Shown: positions 17,806 to 25,912, counted from the stretch's first letter. The stretch: DNA of 64,000 nucleotides from Selenomonadaceae bacterium UBA2897 (GCA_002350105.1 DEDT01000011.1:32321-96320); one strand, 5' to 3'. A program made the numbers and translations. The notes: generated by a model from the letters alone, not told the origin.

Positions 17806-18467
17806 ATACGTTTCTTTACGGCGTCTTGCCGTACATCGCCCTGACGATCCTCGTCGGTGGCACGATTTTCCGCTATGCGCGCGATGAGCGCAACTGGACG
17901 ACGAAGTCCAGCGAGTTCCTCGATAAGTCCAGCCTGAAGATCGCAGGGCCTGTCTTCCATATCGGTCTCGTCATGGCCCTGGGCGGTCACATGATTGGCG
18001 TGCTCGTGCCGAAGTTCGTGACCGAAATGGCGGGCGTCGGTGAGCATACCTACCACATGATCGCACTCTCAGGCGGCATTCCGGCGGCGATTCTCTTCGT
18101 GGGCGGCTTCCTGCTTCTGATGAAGCGCCGCTTCGCGGGTTCGCCGCGCATGAAGGCGAACACGAGCGGCATGGACCGGCTGCTCTACGTCATCCTCGGC
18201 CTTACGTTGATTTCGGGCACGCTCGGCACGGTGCTGAACATCCCGGGCGGCTTTGACTACCGCGAGAGCATCTCGCCATGGTTCCGCTCCGTGCTCATGC
18301 TGCAGCCGGATGTGAGCCTCATGGAGAACATCCCGACGATATTCCGCATCCACATGCTCAGCTGGATGATGCTCGCCATCATCTTCCCCTGCACGCGTCT
18401 CGTGCACTGCCTGAGCCTGCCGTTTGAGTACCTGTTCCGCAACAATATCATCTATCGCAAGAAATAA
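17802..18467 (+). CDS. narI: Respiratory nitrate reductase gamma subunit NarI
   Basis: A 221-residue membrane cytochrome b with five predicted helices. Histidines in FHIGLVMALGGHMIG (helix 2) and in RIHMLSWMM...RLVHCLSLP (near the C-terminus) are the expected heme b ligands. It oxidises menaquinol and anchors NarGH. Overlap with narJ marks the end of the narGHJI operon. Confidence 0.95.
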   Translation: MNTFLYGVLPYIALTILVGGTIFRYARDERNWTTKSSEFLDKSSLKIAGPVFHIGLVMALGGHMIGVLVPKFVTEMAGVGEHTYHMIALSGGIPAAILFVGGFLLLMKRRFAGSPRMKANTSGMDRLLYVILGLTLISGTLGTVLNIPGGFDYRESISPWFRSVLMLQPDVSLMENIPTIFRIHMLSWMMLAIIFPCTRLVHCLSLPFEYLFRNNIIYRKK

Positions 18468-18476
18468 AGGGCAGCC

Positions 18477-18538
18477 GTCCTGCAATATGGCAGGACACAC
18501 GAAGGCCTCGCGTATGAGCAGTACGCGAGGCCTTTGTG
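18477..18538 (+). terminator. Terminator region after narGHJI
   Basis: A small hairpin GTCCTGC/GCAGGAC (18477-18496) is followed by a 13-bp perfect stem AAGGCCTCGCGTA / TACGCGAGGCCTT (18502-18534). The T run is short. Confidence 0.65.
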
Positions 18539-18568
18539 CTGTGTATTATATTTTAGGAGAGCTGGTCG

Positions 18569-18633
18569 GCTGCTCCGTATCGACCAACGGAGCAGCAGCG
18601 ATCGGTTCGGAATGCGTCCACACATTCCTTTTC
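18569..18633. other. Two intergenic hairpins of unknown role
   Basis: A perfect 10-bp stem GCTGCTCCGT/ACGGAGCAGC with an eight-base loop (18569-18596), then GGAATG/CATTCC followed by TTTT (18609-18633). They could be a small RNA with a terminator or part of a leader; no known riboswitch class is recognised. Confidence 0.35.
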
Positions 18634-18660
18634 GAAAGCCAAGTATAATATAGCATAAAT

Positions 18661-18718
18661 GCAAATGATTATCAATAGCAATTTTAAATTTTTTTTATTT
18701 TTTCGGGTATGCTAAAAT
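18661..18718 (+). promoter_or_regulatory. Possible Fur box and promoter of mobAB
   Basis: The 19-mer at 18661-18679 matches the Fur consensus at 14 of 19 positions (core AATGATTATCAAT). A -10-like TAAAAT lies at 18713-18718. The box would be upstream of -35, so simple repression is not certain. Confidence 0.35.
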
Positions 18719-18743
18719 AATAGAAAAGCAAGGAGGTCTGGGT

Positions 18744-19844
18744 ATGGAAATTCGGGAGATATCGTTACTGATCATCGCGGGCGGGCAGAGCTTGCGCATG
18801 GGCGAGGACAAGCGCTGGCTGGAGATCGACGGCTGCGGCATGCTGGAGCGGCTCTGCATCAAGGCGTCCCGCCAGCCCTTCGCCGCGCGTTTCCTTTGCG
18901 TGGAACAGGCGACACCGGAGCTCACGCAGCTCGCGCATCAGTATGGGCTGCAGCTGCTCACGGATCCGGTCAGGGCACAGGGACCGCTGCCTGCGCTGGC
19001 ACAGGGGCTGGTGAATATTCCCACGGATTATGCATTGGCCGTGGCCGGCGATATGCCCTTCCTGACTTTGCCACAGCTGCAGCCGGTGCTGGATGCGGTG
19101 GCGGAACATCCGGACTGGCAGGCGATCCTGTCGCAAAGCGATGGGCGCTGGCAGCCGCTGGCGTCGCTCTATCACAGGAGCTTTGCCCCTGTCTGCGAAT
19201 GGGCGCTCGCCCAAGGCGATAGGCGTATCCGCAGTGCAATCAATGCGGTGCCGCATGGCACTGTGGATATGCCGGTCTCCGTGCCCTTCTTCAATGTGAA
19301 TACGCCCGCAGATTTCCGCCTCGCTTGCGGCCGCATGGCGAATCTCCTGCGTGAGGTGCCACTGGTAACGATCTCGGCGCCGAAGTCGAATACGGGCAAG
19401 ACAACCTTTATCGAGCGGCTGTTGCCCAGACTGGAGGCGGCGGGGCTGCGCGTGGGCGTCGTGAAGGGCGACTGCCATGGCTATGATATCGATGAAGAGG
19501 GCAAGGACAGCTGGCGCTTCCGCGAGGCGGGCGCACAGGCCGTGGCCGTAGTCTCACCCACGGGCTATTTCGTGCAGCAGCGCACGGCGAAGCGGGCCAA
19601 TCTCGTCTCGGTCGCGATGCAGCTGCAGGACGTCGATCTCGTGCTCATCGAGAGCCGGGCACATGGCACGAACCCGCAGATCAGCCTCTGGCGTGGCATG
19701 GCGGAGCCACTCATCACCGAGGACACGGCGGCCATCTTTGCGAAGCCAAAGCCGGATGGATTGGACGGGAAGCAGATACTGCTCGCCGATCTTGATGACA
19801 TCGAGCGGGCTGCCAGAGTTGTGCTTTTCCTCGCGGGGCATTGA
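18744..19844 (+). CDS. mobAB: MobA-MobB fusion for molybdenum cofactor guanylation
   Basis: 366 residues. The N-terminal part (1-200) is MobA, the molybdenum cofactor guanylyltransferase, with the nucleotide-binding loop IIAGGQSLRMGEDK and the AVAGDMPFL metal site. The C-terminal part (about 205-366) is MobB, a GTP-binding protein with P-loop APKSNTGKTT. MobA attaches GMP to molybdopterin to make the bis-MGD cofactor required by NarG. The start follows AAGGAGG. Fusion of the two is known in some bacteria and occurs here without a frame change. Confidence 0.92.
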   Translation: MEIREISLLIIAGGQSLRMGEDKRWLEIDGCGMLERLCIKASRQPFAARFLCVEQATPELTQLAHQYGLQLLTDPVRAQGPLPALAQGLVNIPTDYALAVAGDMPFLTLPQLQPVLDAVAEHPDWQAILSQSDGRWQPLASLYHRSFAPVCEWALAQGDRRIRSAINAVPHGTVDMPVSVPFFNVNTPADFRLACGRMANLLREVPLVTISAPKSNTGKTTFIERLLPRLEAAGLRVGVVKGDCHGYDIDEEGKDSWRFREAGAQAVAVVSPTGYFVQQRTAKRANLVSVAMQLQDVDLVLIESRAHGTNPQISLWRGMAEPLITEDTAAIFAKPKPDGLDGKQILLADLDDIERAARVVLFLAGH

Positions 19845-19914
19845 GGTGGGAGAATATTTTCGCTGTCTATAGCTTGGGCGTGGAAGAAAGAGATATAGCG
19901 ATAGCATCAGCTAT

Positions 19915-19967
19915 CGCGTGCCGTCCCCCGTTGGGGAAGGTGCCCTGAAGGGGCAGAAGGGGTCTTT
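19915..19967. repeat. Putative dispersed intergenic repeat
   Basis: A GC-rich segment with CCCCGTTGGGGAAGG followed by TGCCCTGAAGGGGCAGAAGGGG, containing nested inverted repeats. It resembles short repeats seen between genes in many Firmicute genomes. Only one copy is in the window, so repeat status is from memory of similar sequences. Confidence 0.35.
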
Positions 19968-20035
19968 AGGCAGGAAAAGTAAGATGCTATGGCGAAATAT
20001 AGCTGTAGTGAAAATTGATTTAGGAGGCGCTACTT

Positions 20036-20413
20036 ATGAAGGCTTATGTGGAACATGTTGGTGTAACCGTTAAGGATATCGAGTGGGACGTGAAGTTCTT
20101 CCGCGATGTGCTGGGCATGGAAATCACGCGCACGCGTGAGGACGATGAGGGCAACTGGCAGATGGTCTGGATGAAGGGCGGCCTGCAGCTCATCGCAGCC
20201 CCCGAGGATTGGCAGAAGGGGCAGGCACATCACCTTGGCCTTGTCGTGGAGGACTTCGAGCAGGCACGCAAGCGCATGCTGGCTGCCCCCGGCGTGGAGC
20301 AGGTGCCGGGCAAGCCGGAGAAGTGGCTGCGCCTGCCCGACGGCCTCACCATTGAGCTGTTCCAAGAAGTCTCCGGCGCCATCGAGCAGCTCTATCACAT
20401 TTCCGTAAAATAA
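20036..20413 (+). CDS. VOC-fold (glyoxalase/bleomycin resistance family) protein
   Basis: 125 residues forming one vicinal-oxygen-chelate unit: EHVGVTVKDIEWDVKFFRDVLGMEI at the start, then HHLGLVVEDFEQARKRM, ending in LPDGLTIELFQE. The metal-ligand positions His8, His64 and the late glutamate are present. Substrate cannot be told from sequence. A ribosome binding site (AGGAGG) lies ten bases before the ATG. Confidence 0.8.
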   Translation: MKAYVEHVGVTVKDIEWDVKFFRDVLGMEITRTREDDEGNWQMVWMKGGLQLIAAPEDWQKGQAHHLGLVVEDFEQARKRMLAAPGVEQVPGKPEKWLRLPDGLTIELFQEVSGAIEQLYHISVK

Positions 20414-20437
20414 TCGCATAAGTGGACAAAAGTATGT

Positions 20438-20443
20438 TATAAT
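20438..20443 (+). promoter_or_regulatory. Extended -10 promoter of type I toxin mRNA, locus 1
   Basis: TGT-TATAAT, an extended -10 element, about 50 bases upstream of the small toxin ORF. No good -35. Confidence 0.5.
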
Positions 20444-20495
20444 GAAATGGTCGCGCCCTTGCTTGGCAATCCGACAAGGAAGGGAGGTACCAAAG

Positions 20496-20594
20496 ATGAT
20501 ATCCAATCTCGTCTCTACTTTTGTCGTAGGAGTTTTATCCAGCTTAATGGCTGCATGGCTCTACGATCGGATTCCACATCATCGCGACAAGTAA
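20496..20594 (+). CDS. Fst/Ldr-like type I toxin peptide, locus 1
   Basis: A 32-residue peptide (begins MISNLVSTFVVGVLSS, ends RIPHHRDK): one hydrophobic helix with a charged tail. The VGVLSSLMAAWLYDR pattern resembles E. coli LdrD (AGILASMIVNWLNKR), i.e. the Fst/Ldr toxin superfamily, which damages the membrane. GGGAGG precedes the ATG. In the 5' leader CCCTT (near 20454) can pair with AAGGG beside the Shine-Dalgarno, which could restrict translation. A homologous locus with related leader occurs at 39654. Confidence 0.7.
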   Translation: MISNLVSTFVVGVLSSLMAAWLYDRIPHHRDK

Positions 20595-20639
20595 AACCTA
20601 TCGAAAGCCCGCCCCACCACTATGCGGGTTAAGATGCAG

Positions 20640-20728
20640 AAAAGACCTGAGTATCGCCACCACACGGTATCTCAGGTCTTTTCTGTTTGTGCCAAAGAAT
20701 GACATTCAATAGCACGTCTCACTTTTGT
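20640..20728 (-). ncRNA. Antisense RNA (antitoxin), locus 1
   Basis: A consensus-like minus-strand promoter TTGCCC (20758-20763) with 17-bp spacer and TATAAT (20735-20740) predicts a start near 20728 and an RNA of about 90 nt ending in the shared terminator. Plus-strand bases 20691-20727 are a diverged direct repeat of the toxin start region (about 20488-20526; shared CCAAAGA, CAAT, GTCTC, ACTTTTGT). The antisense transcript is therefore complementary in trans to the toxin ribosome binding region. Confidence 0.7.
20641..20690. terminator. Bidirectional terminator shared by toxin mRNA and antisense RNA, locus 1
   Basis: Stem AAAAGACCTGAG / CTCAGGTCTTTT reads as a terminator on both strands because A and T tracts flank it. 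This convergent arrangement matches the par/Fst design. Confidence 0.75.
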
Positions 20729-20796
20729 AACTATATTATAGCGCTCTTTTGCGCTTTGGGCAAGTTTTTGTGCGCTTTCTTGTAGTCTTCTATGGC

Positions 20797-22542
20797 CTAC
20801 TTTTTTGCTTTTTCCTTTTGCTTCATCAGATCATCATAGTCCTTTTTGGACACGTCTTTGAGGTATTCTTCGGGGATCTGCCCGACGGCTTTGGGCTCGC
20901 GGGCGTAGAGGGCCTGATAGTTCTTGAGCGCCTGGGCGTGGTCGCCGAGTTCGTCGTAAATCTGGGCCTGCATGAGCGGGATGTAGGCGTTGTCAGCCTC
21001 GACTTTGGCGGCTGCCTGCAGGTCGGTGAGGGCTTTTTCTGGTTCGCCGGCCATGCGGTAGATGTCGGCACGGTTGAGGAAGTTATAGATGTCTTTGGGA
21101 TTTTTGGCGACGCCGGCATCGGCATCCTGCAGGGCGCCTTTATAATCGCCCGCTACCGCCTTGGCCCGGCCGCGGATGACGAGGCTGGAGGCTTCGTCGT
21201 CCTGCGTGGCGGAGGCGAAGACGCGCTGCATCTGGAACAGGGCCTGCTGAGACATGCCGTAGTCACTGTAGGTGTCGGCATTCTCGCGCCATTTCTTCGT
21301 CGTCCGGTTGTCGGCTTGCAGGCTTTCCTGACGGGCGGCGGCCAGTTTCGCCGCCCGTTCCTGTTCGGCGGCACGGAGTTTTTCGCGTGCGCCGGAGGCT
21401 GCTTCACCCGCATAGGCCTGGGTTACGAGCTGCTGCAGGCGGGCGGTCGCATGGTTGCGTGCCGTGAACTCGTGCAGCAGCGCATAGACGCGGTTGTCAT
21501 CGAGGAATTTATCGCCCCGGAACTGCCAGTCTGCGGCACGGTCGTAGTCGTGGAAGGCCTTGGCGAGGCCACCGGCGATGTAGTAGGCGTTCTCCGTGGT
21601 GTTATCGTAGGCCTCTGTCGTCCAGTCGGCGCTGAGGAAGAGCTGGCCGTCAATGTAGATATCCTTGCGGCCCTTCACTGTGACGTGTCCTGCGCTGTAG
21701 TCGGTCATGAGCGCAGCCAGCTTCTGCTCGCGCAGGGACGTGTCGGGATGGTCGTTGAAGTTTTCCTGATTTTTATTTTTGACATCGATGCTCTGGACTT
21801 CCAGCGGATTTTCGGTTTCATAGGTGAAATAATAGTCCATGCGCGCCATGGCGGCCGCGCCGCCACCGGGGTTGAAGCCCGCGCTGGTCATGAGATAGAA
21901 GCCACCCTTGTCCGCCTCGTACTCCGTGGGCAGGGTGACGTTCTTGGCGATGGAGTAATCGGCGAGTGCCGCGAGCTTGTTCCAGTCCATGAGCCCCGCG
22001 TCCATGTTGAGGAAGCTCAGGCCGTAGTATTGTGCGGCGGCCTTGGCATAGTTATGCGCGCTGTGCTGTTCGAGGCCATGGGTGAGCTCATGGCCCAGTA
22101 CGGCGGCGATTTCGTCGGGATCGCAGTTCAGCCCGCGCACGAGCGCGCGGTTGATGGAGACATAGTTTGTGGGATAGCAGGCTGCGTTGAAATCCTTGCT
22201 GTCGTTGACGCTCCAGATGAAGGGCAGGTTATTGTCCTTGAGCGCGTAGTCGGCCTGCCCGACCAGCTGCTGCATGACGCCGTTTACGACGTCGATGTCG
22301 TGCCGGTTCGGATCGCGGCCGTTCTCCTTGAGATCCTGCTGGCGACTCTGAATCTGGGCGTGTACGTTGTTGCCCATGGCGAGCACGGAGGAGAGGCTCG
22401 ATTGGTAGATGCCGAATATCCCCAGCGCCTGCGCGGCGGCCCCCCAGACATCGACGGCCTCGGCGCGCGGCAGGGGCAGCAGGAAAGTAAAGGCGGTCAG
22501 GCCCGCGAGCAGGCCGGCCGCAATTTTTTTATGCAGTGACAA
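20797..22542 (-). CDS. Secreted M48-family metalloprotease with TPR repeats
   Basis: 581 residues from a TTG at 22542, which has GGAGGG seven bases upstream and gives a clean signal peptide (LHKKIAAGLLAGLTAF...ALA-type cleavage near EAVD). The zinc motif HELTH (about residue 151) with a downstream EYEADKGG glutamate defines an M48/BepA-like metalloprotease. The C-terminal 200 residues contain about three to four TPR-like repeats. Family members act in periplasmic outer-membrane protein quality control, which fits a diderm. The gene is monocistronic. Confidence 0.88.
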   Translation of the reverse strand: MSLHKKIAAGLLAGLTAFTFLLPLPRAEAVDVWGAAAQALGIFGIYQSSLSSVLAMGNNVHAQIQSRQQDLKENGRDPNRHDIDVVNGVMQQLVGQADYALKDNNLPFIWSVNDSKDFNAACYPTNYVSINRALVRGLNCDPDEIAAVLGHELTHGLEQHSAHNYAKAAAQYYGLSFLNMDAGLMDWNKLAALADYSIAKNVTLPTEYEADKGGFYLMTSAGFNPGGGAAAMARMDYYFTYETENPLEVQSIDVKNKNQENFNDHPDTSLREQKLAALMTDYSAGHVTVKGRKDIYIDGQLFLSADWTTEAYDNTTENAYYIAGGLAKAFHDYDRAADWQFRGDKFLDDNRVYALLHEFTARNHATARLQQLVTQAYAGEAASGAREKLRAAEQERAAKLAAARQESLQADNRTTKKWRENADTYSDYGMSQQALFQMQRVFASATQDDEASSLVIRGRAKAVAGDYKGALQDADAGVAKNPKDIYNFLNRADIYRMAGEPEKALTDLQAAAKVEADNAYIPLMQAQIYDELGDHAQALKNYQALYAREPKAVGQIPEEYLKDVSKKDYDDLMKQKEKAKK

Positions 22543-22713
22543 GATAATCCCTCCTGACGGGACATGACGACATCCCAGCCGCCACAAAACTATATCCATG
22601 CTACCATTTCTCTCTGAAAGCTGTCTTAATATCCAATTATCCTGTGACAGGAAAAGGGAAAAGCCTGCCTGAGGTCGAAATATACTCTAACACAAAAAGG
22701 GGGGGAATTTCAT

Positions 22714-23304
22714 ATGATTAGTCTCAGGGAAAAGGTGGATATCTGGCAGGGAATGCCACAGGAGACGCCGGAGCAGCAGCTTTGGGCGGACAATTATTAC
22801 GATCAGGAGCTTATTCCCATGGCGCAGCGGGCTTTCTGCGAGCGCCATGCGAGCATGGAGGTGCCGGACTACTATGGCCTGTTCGTGCTCATGGGGCCGG
22901 CCTGGGAGCGCTCTGCCTTCGTGGTGCGGCTGCTGGAGCCGCAGAATATCCATATCATCTGCCTCAAGGAATACATGGGACAGTGCCGCGCGCTGCTGCG
23001 CAATCTGGGCTGGGAGGAGGAGCGCTGCCTTTGCACGACGGTGAGCCGTGGCGATGCGGCAGGCGTCTACCGCATCATGAAGAAGCAGCACGATATCTGG
23101 GAGAGTGTCGGTCAGTCGGCCATCGACTACAGCGGCGGTGGCAAGGAAATGCTGCTGGCCGCCGCACAGTTCGCGGGGCGGCTGGATATCGACGGCTACC
23201 TCGTGCAGACGCGCTACCTCGAGGAGCAGCGCCGCCATATGCCCGGTAGCGAGAAACTCGTGCGCTTCCCCACCGTGCAGTCCGTCTTCCCTGATCTGGA
23301 CTAG
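22714..23304 (+). CDS. CARF-like domain protein, stand-alone
   Basis: 196 residues. The segment IDYSGGGKEMLLAAAQFAGRL (about residues 138-158) resembles the D-x-[ST]-G-G-x-K-x-M signature of CARF/Card1-type ligand-binding domains, and the preceding part alternates strand/helix in Rossmann style. CARF domains sense cyclic oligoadenylate in type III CRISPR signalling, but no CRISPR array, cas gene or effector nuclease domain is seen here. It may bind another nucleotide. Good GGGGG ribosome binding site. Family assignment is tentative. Confidence 0.5.
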   Translation: MISLREKVDIWQGMPQETPEQQLWADNYYDQELIPMAQRAFCERHASMEVPDYYGLFVLMGPAWERSAFVVRLLEPQNIHIICLKEYMGQCRALLRNLGWEEERCLCTTVSRGDAAGVYRIMKKQHDIWESVGQSAIDYSGGGKEMLLAAAQFAGRLDIDGYLVQTRYLEEQRRHMPGSEKLVRFPTVQSVFPDLD

Positions 23305-23335
23305 GGAAACGCAGCTCAATTAATCAGCATTTCCC

Positions 23336-23374
23336 TAAAAAATCAGGCGGGCGTCGGCCCGTCCTGCCGGATAG
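23336..23374 (-). terminator. Minus-strand terminator of the truncated gene
   Basis: On the minus strand GGACGGGC-CGAC-GCCCGCC is followed by TGATTTTTT. Confidence 0.6.
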
Positions 23375-23399
23375 GTATATCTTTGTGCGATTCGTGCCG

Positions 23400-23711
23400 T
23401 CACTTCATGGTGTGGGCGTATGTGCCAGCATCGGGCGGTTTGGCGACTGCTATTTCATCCCCTGGGCGGCATGGCGCGACATGAAAGAAAAATTCGGGCA
23501 TAAATACGTCACGCGCGAGGGACTGTTTGAGCAGCTGCATGGCGGCCGCGGGCGTCTCCGCCGCATAGGATTCCTGCAGCAGCTGGTAGGACTGGTAGAT
23601 GATGCGGTTCTGCGCCAGCGCTGAGGTGTACTTCTCCTTGTCCTGCGGCGTATTCGCGAGGCGCAGCAGGGCTTGCAGGGAGTCGGCCTGCTGCTGCAGG
23701 TGCTGGTAGAA
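23400..23711 (-). pseudogene. 3' fragment of an unidentified gene
   Basis: The last 103 codons of a minus-strand frame look coding: QQQADSLQALLRLANTPQD, then an alanine-rich helical stretch, ending DAGTYAHTMK, and a proper terminator follows. It is cut at 23711, inside the 10-bp inverted repeat where the plus-strand TpsB fragment starts. The 5' part is missing and the family is not recognised. Confidence 0.5.
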
Positions 23712-23723
23712 TCTTCTACCAGC
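23702..23723. repeat. Perfect inverted repeat at a rearrangement junction
   Basis: GCTGGTAGAA-TC-TTCTACCAGC. Each arm encodes Phe-Tyr-Gln in the outward-reading fragment on its own strand. It looks like the scar of an inversion between two copies of a short sequence. Confidence 0.7.
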
Positions 23724-24271
23724 GTGAGCTGCTGCGCGCGAACAGCGCATTGCTGACGAAGGTCGGATTCCAGACGAACCTCGGCACGCCGGGCGGCGAT
23801 CAGGCTGCCACGGCGGGCTATGATGATCGCTTCGTCGCCTGGCAGGCGGACGCAGACTATCAGTACCGCACGAAGGGCGACTGGATCGTGCGTGCCCGCC
23901 TGAGCGGCCAGTATTCACCGCAGCAGCTTCTGCCCGTGATGCAGCTGGGTGCGGGCGGCCGCACGACGGTGCGCGGCTTCGTGGAGCGCGCTATCGCCTC
24001 CGATAAAGGTATCCTCGGCAATCTCGAACTCTATACCCCGCAGTTCGCACCGGGCTCGCGGTTCCTGCTCTTCCTTGATGGTGCATCCATGCAGGATAAT
24101 TACAGCGGCAGCAAGCACCAAAACATTTCCTCCTGGGGCGTCGGCTATCGCTACGGCAATCCGAAGAACCTGCGCGTAGCACTGGATTATGCGGATATCA
24201 TCAAGGATATGGAGAACGCCGCTGACCAGCAGCACAAACGCTGGAATGCAACGGTCAGTGCGGAATTCTGA
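23714..24271 (+). pseudogene. TpsB (ShlB/FhaC/HecB) outer-membrane transporter, C-terminal fragment
   Basis: 185 codons of beta-barrel sequence starting FYQRELLRANSALLTKVGF, with the ShlB-family block GGRTTVRGFVERAIASDKGILGNLEL and a C-terminal phenylalanine (SAEF), the usual outer-membrane barrel ending. Complete TpsB proteins have about 500-600 residues with POTRA domains; those are missing. The cut lies exactly at the inverted repeat at 23702-23723. The exoprotein gene tpsA follows 19 bases later. Confidence 0.75.
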
Positions 24272-24290
24272 GGAAGGAGTGCGAGATATC

Positions 24291-25844
24291 ATGAAATGGT
24301 TCACGAAACAAAAACGTCATTATGCGGCGCTGTCCACGCTGGTTGCACTGGCTCTGGCCAGTAGTACGGCCTTCGCGATGCCGACGGGCGGTACGGTGAC
24401 ATCGGGCTCGCTCGATGGGGATTCGGGCGGCGACCTGACGAGCGGCGCGTCGCTGATACCGACGAAGGACAGCATCATTAACTGGGATTCCTTTAGTATC
24501 GCCAAAGGCGAGACACTGACAATTAATACGATGTATGGTGCCCTGCTCAACCGCGTCACGGGTAAGGATATATCATCTATCTTTGGCACGCTTACGCAGA
24601 CGGGTACGAAACAGGCTATCCTGGTGAATCCCAATGGTGTTACCGTTGGAGAAACGGGCGTCATCAACACGCAGAATATGACATTCTCAACCTTGGAACT
24701 TAGCGATGACGATTTTCTTGGCAACAAGCAGCTGAGCTGGACGACACCTGACGGCAAGAGTGTTGCTGCACCGATTAAGTTTGAAAAGGGCGCTACGGTC
24801 ACGGAGACGAGGGCATATGGCGATACGGCATATGAAAGCGAATTGGACTTCTACGGCGGCACGATCGAGGTTGCGGATGACGTGACGTTTACGGAGTATG
24901 GAGCCTCGCCGAGTATTAGCCTGATGGCGATGCAGAGCATTACGGAGCCGGCGGATAATAGCGGGGGCACGGAGTATTTTGCTGCGACACCGGAGAATAC
25001 GATCTCGTTCTCCGGCAAAGTGGATGGCCTGCATACGACGGATGAGGGCAGCTTTAATCTGGTCGGTGGCAAGATCACGGTGCAGAACGCCGATATCGAG
25101 CTTTGGCAAAAAGGCGTGACACAGACGGAGGGCGTCAGTGAGCACAAGAACGGCAGCGAGGCCGATATCGTAGCGCTGACATCTGCGACGGGCTCCGGGG
25201 ATGATGGCGTCGTTACCTCACAGCCTGGCAATGATGTCGTTATCAAGGATTCCACGGTCAAGTCCGACGACATCTGGATCCAGGGCAGCACGGTTGCAAA
25301 GGACAATGCGGTTATCTCGGCGACAAGCGATCTGAATATCAATGCGACGGGTGACGGCGGGACGATCACAGCAACCATCGTCAATGGCCTCCAGGAAGTG
25401 CAGGAGACTACCTCGATGGATGGGCAGGGGCTCATTTCGGATCAGGATCAGGCCGATACGCAGGTGACGATTGATAACGCAGGCGCGGCAGGTGTCTCCG
25501 GCGTTGAGGCGGCACTGAGCCAGGGCGAGGCACAGTTCGACAGCTTCATTCAGACGAACGTGGACAGCGGCTACAGCTCCGCAAGCAGCGCCCTGACGTC
25601 TGGCGGCGAGGTTTCTCTCGGTGATCTCGCTGGGCAGGTCGACCAGAATGCTGGCATGGATGAGGGCGCGAAGCTCGCTCAGGCCTTTGGTATGATCAAG
25701 GCCGTCGATGATAACACGAACCTTGACGAGGAGCAGAAGAAACGTCTGAAGAAGACCGTGGCAAACAACTTCAAGTCTCTCTCCCAGAGTGCGAAGACCT
25801 ATCTCCTCAACCTGGCCCAGTCCGTATCCCAGCGAGTTCACTAA
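24291..25844 (+). CDS. TpsA-type exoprotein with filamentous-haemagglutinin secretion domain
   Basis: 517 residues with a signal peptide (ending AFAMP) and a TPS/FhaB N-terminal secretion domain: PTGGTVTSGS, NWDSFSIAKGETL, and the hallmark NPNGVTVGETGVINTQNMTFSTL (about residues 118-140). After about residue 250 there is beta-helix-like sequence and a helical C-terminus. It is short compared with classical haemagglutinins. Its transporter is truncated directly upstream, so secretion may be lost unless another TpsB exists. AGGAAGGAG precedes the ATG at 24291. Confidence 0.85.
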   Translation: MKWFTKQKRHYAALSTLVALALASSTAFAMPTGGTVTSGSLDGDSGGDLTSGASLIPTKDSIINWDSFSIAKGETLTINTMYGALLNRVTGKDISSIFGTLTQTGTKQAILVNPNGVTVGETGVINTQNMTFSTLELSDDDFLGNKQLSWTTPDGKSVAAPIKFEKGATVTETRAYGDTAYESELDFYGGTIEVADDVTFTEYGASPSISLMAMQSITEPADNSGGTEYFAATPENTISFSGKVDGLHTTDEGSFNLVGGKITVQNADIELWQKGVTQTEGVSEHKNGSEADIVALTSATGSGDDGVVTSQPGNDVVIKDSTVKSDDIWIQGSTVAKDNAVISATSDLNINATGDGGTITATIVNGLQEVQETTSMDGQGLISDQDQADTQVTIDNAGAAGVSGVEAALSQGEAQFDSFIQTNVDSGYSSASSALTSGGEVSLGDLAGQVDQNAGMDEGAKLAQAFGMIKAVDDNTNLDEEQKKRLKKTVANNFKSLSQSAKTYLLNLAQSVSQRVH

Positions 25845-25873
25845 AATATTCATAGACAGATACATAAATAGCA

Positions 25874-25912
25874 ACAGCACGCAGCGTCAAATGGCTGCGT
25901 GCTGTTTTGTAT
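25874..25912 (+). terminator. Terminator after tpsA
   Basis: Stem ACAGCACGCAGC / GCTGCGTGCTGT followed by TTTTG. Confidence 0.88.

Noticed and set aside
18564..18596. Pseudoknot formed by GGTCG with CGACC in the hairpin loop
   Set aside because: The connecting loops would be zero and one base across a 10-bp stem, sterically impossible without melting much of the stem.
20749..22539. 596-codon plus-strand frame opposite the M48 peptidase
   Set aside because: Val/Gly-rich shadow; the minus strand has signal peptide, HExxH and TPR features.
23385..23624. 79-codon plus frame between the CARF-like and TpsB genes
   Set aside because: It is the shadow of the minus-strand gene fragment, which has the better composition and a terminator.
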